Assembly: GCA_002718285.1 (NCBI GenBank)
Contig: PBAR01000027.1
Coordinates: 1 to 38,050, forward strand
DNA length: 38,050 nucleotides
DNA from: Fidelibacterota bacterium
GTDB lineage: Bacteria; Marinisomatota; Marinisomatia; Marinisomatales; UBA1611
Direction of reading: 5' to 3'
The position numbers and the translations under genes are program-made. Each line of letters starts with the position of its first letter. Position 1 is the first letter of the stretch. Shown one piece after another: positions 37,347 through 38,050 of this stretch. The notes below the pieces were generated by a model. It made no database searches. It had not been told where the DNA came from and worked only from the letters and a program-made list of their open reading frames with translations.

Positions 37347-38018
37347 TTATTTTATATTTAATTTGAGTGAGCGAACTTTGCCGTAGCTTGGCCATTTAGC
37401 AGATTCTTCTTTTGTAAGTTCTAGGCGAAGTGTCCCCATTAATAAATCACCAAGCGGTAGTAAAAAATTAGTGTTAACATCATTATCTATATGGTGGATA
37501 TAGTGATGATTATCGAGAAACCAGAACCATTGGAAATATTCCAGACGGCTCATTCCAGGGTGATGGACTGCGTCATGGACCCTGATGAAAAGATAAATAA
37601 GCAGAATAGCTGTTAGTGTCATGAAAACCGTAAACCAGATGTTGACTGTTGTTAGCCACGCAAATAAAATAATAGGCGATGTGAGAAAGCTGTAAAAAGC
37701 TCCGTGAGAAGCAGTTGTCAAAAAACGTGGCAGGGATGATTGACATAGTTTAGTCTTATCGGAAGAAAAAATTGAAGGACGTTTGATTTGACCATGATTT
37801 ACATATTGATCGGGAGTAACATGTACCCAATGATGAGCCTTGTGATGCAGTGCAGTCGCTATTCGGAAGATAGGCAGGTGATTACTTTTATGCATAGCAA
37901 AACGGTGTACAGTCCATTCAACAATTGTGGCAATTAAAAAGGCAGAAAATATCCCTGCTAGTGATGATAAAATTATTGAATTGAATGAAGACATATTCGC
38001 AAATGAACTGGCAAACAT
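37347..38018 (-). CDS. Fatty acid hydroxylase/sterol desaturase-like membrane protein, possibly 5' partial
   Basis: Di-iron membrane oxygenase of at least 223 residues. Four histidine clusters are seen: HRFAMH (38-43), HHKAHH (58-63), HDAVHH (148-153) and HHYIHH (171-176), matching the superfamily that hydroxylates or desaturates lipids. Hydrophobic helices lie at about 13-35 and 105-147. The C-terminus has the usual GDLLMGTLR. The frame stays open from the ATG at 38018 to the window edge, so the true start may lie further upstream; the ATG at 37994 is another option. Its lipid substrate is unknown. Confidence 0.85.
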   Translation of the reverse strand: MFASSFANMSSFNSIILSSLAGIFSAFLIATIVEWTVHRFAMHKSNHLPIFRIATALHHKAHHWVHVTPDQYVNHGQIKRPSIFSSDKTKLCQSSLPRFLTTASHGAFYSFLTSPIILFAWLTTVNIWFTVFMTLTAILLIYLFIRVHDAVHHPGMSRLEYFQWFWFLDNHHYIHHIDNDVNTNFLLPLGDLLMGTLRLELTKEESAKWPSYGKVRSLKLNIK

Positions 38019-38050
38019 AAATATTGGAATATTTATAATTGCTACACCTG

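Noticed and set aside
1..38050. CRISPR array, tRNA, rRNA, transposase or phage genes
   Set aside because: No regularly spaced repeats, RNA-gene signatures, inverted-repeat-flanked transposase or phage structural motifs were seen on either strand.

Overview
The window is low-GC DNA from an uncultured-looking member of the FCB group, most likely Marinimicrobia (SAR406, Neomarinimicrobiota) or a close relative. Four things point there: C-terminal type IX secretion (T9SS) sorting domains with the 'YPNPFNP' signature, marine-type C-x-DPxAxNYxPxA...DGSC repeats, several TTG start codons without clear Shine-Dalgarno sites, and a TonB-receptor locus with no recognisable SusD. The taxon is inferred from these features alone. 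I found no rRNA, tRNA, CRISPR array, insertion sequence or prophage.

Left part (1-18.7 kb): a glucan-use region. It opens with the 3' end of a modular, surface-anchored carbohydrate-binding protein (1-2268) that ends at a strong terminator. A tightly packed plus-strand operon follows (2370-13311): TonB-dependent receptor, 1168-residue T9SS-type surface protein, PorV-like outer-membrane barrel, SurA-like lipoprotein, GH16 laminarinase-type lipoprotein, and a circularly permuted GH16 lichenase with a sorting domain. It abuts, stop codon to stop codon, a minus-strand set: pullulanase-type GH13 lipoprotein, GH13 alpha-amylase lipoprotein, and GH5 glucanase with CBM6 and sorting domain. Together they would bind, cut and import both beta-glucans (laminarin or mixed-linkage) and alpha-glucans (starch, glycogen).

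Middle part (18.8-22.8 kb): two tandem membrane-anchored OB-fold (tRNA_anti-like) proteins lie divergent to a 4-bp-overlapping cluster of c-type cytochrome lipoprotein, YceI and DUF5777 beta-barrel, followed by an alpha/beta-hydrolase lipoprotein. This looks like an envelope module of unknown function.

Right part (22.8-38 kb): polyphosphate kinase 2, a ROK sugar kinase and a secreted FG-GAP/UnbV protein on the minus strand; divergent from them, a giant TPR-FG-GAP-UnbV lipoprotein translationally coupled to glycerol kinase (glpK). Then come a phytanoyl-CoA dioxygenase-like enzyme, an acidic T9SS surface protein, an aldehyde dehydrogenase-family protein and a membrane fatty-acid hydroxylase/sterol desaturase-like protein at the window edge. 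The ROK kinase could phosphorylate glucose released by the glucan locus (inference).
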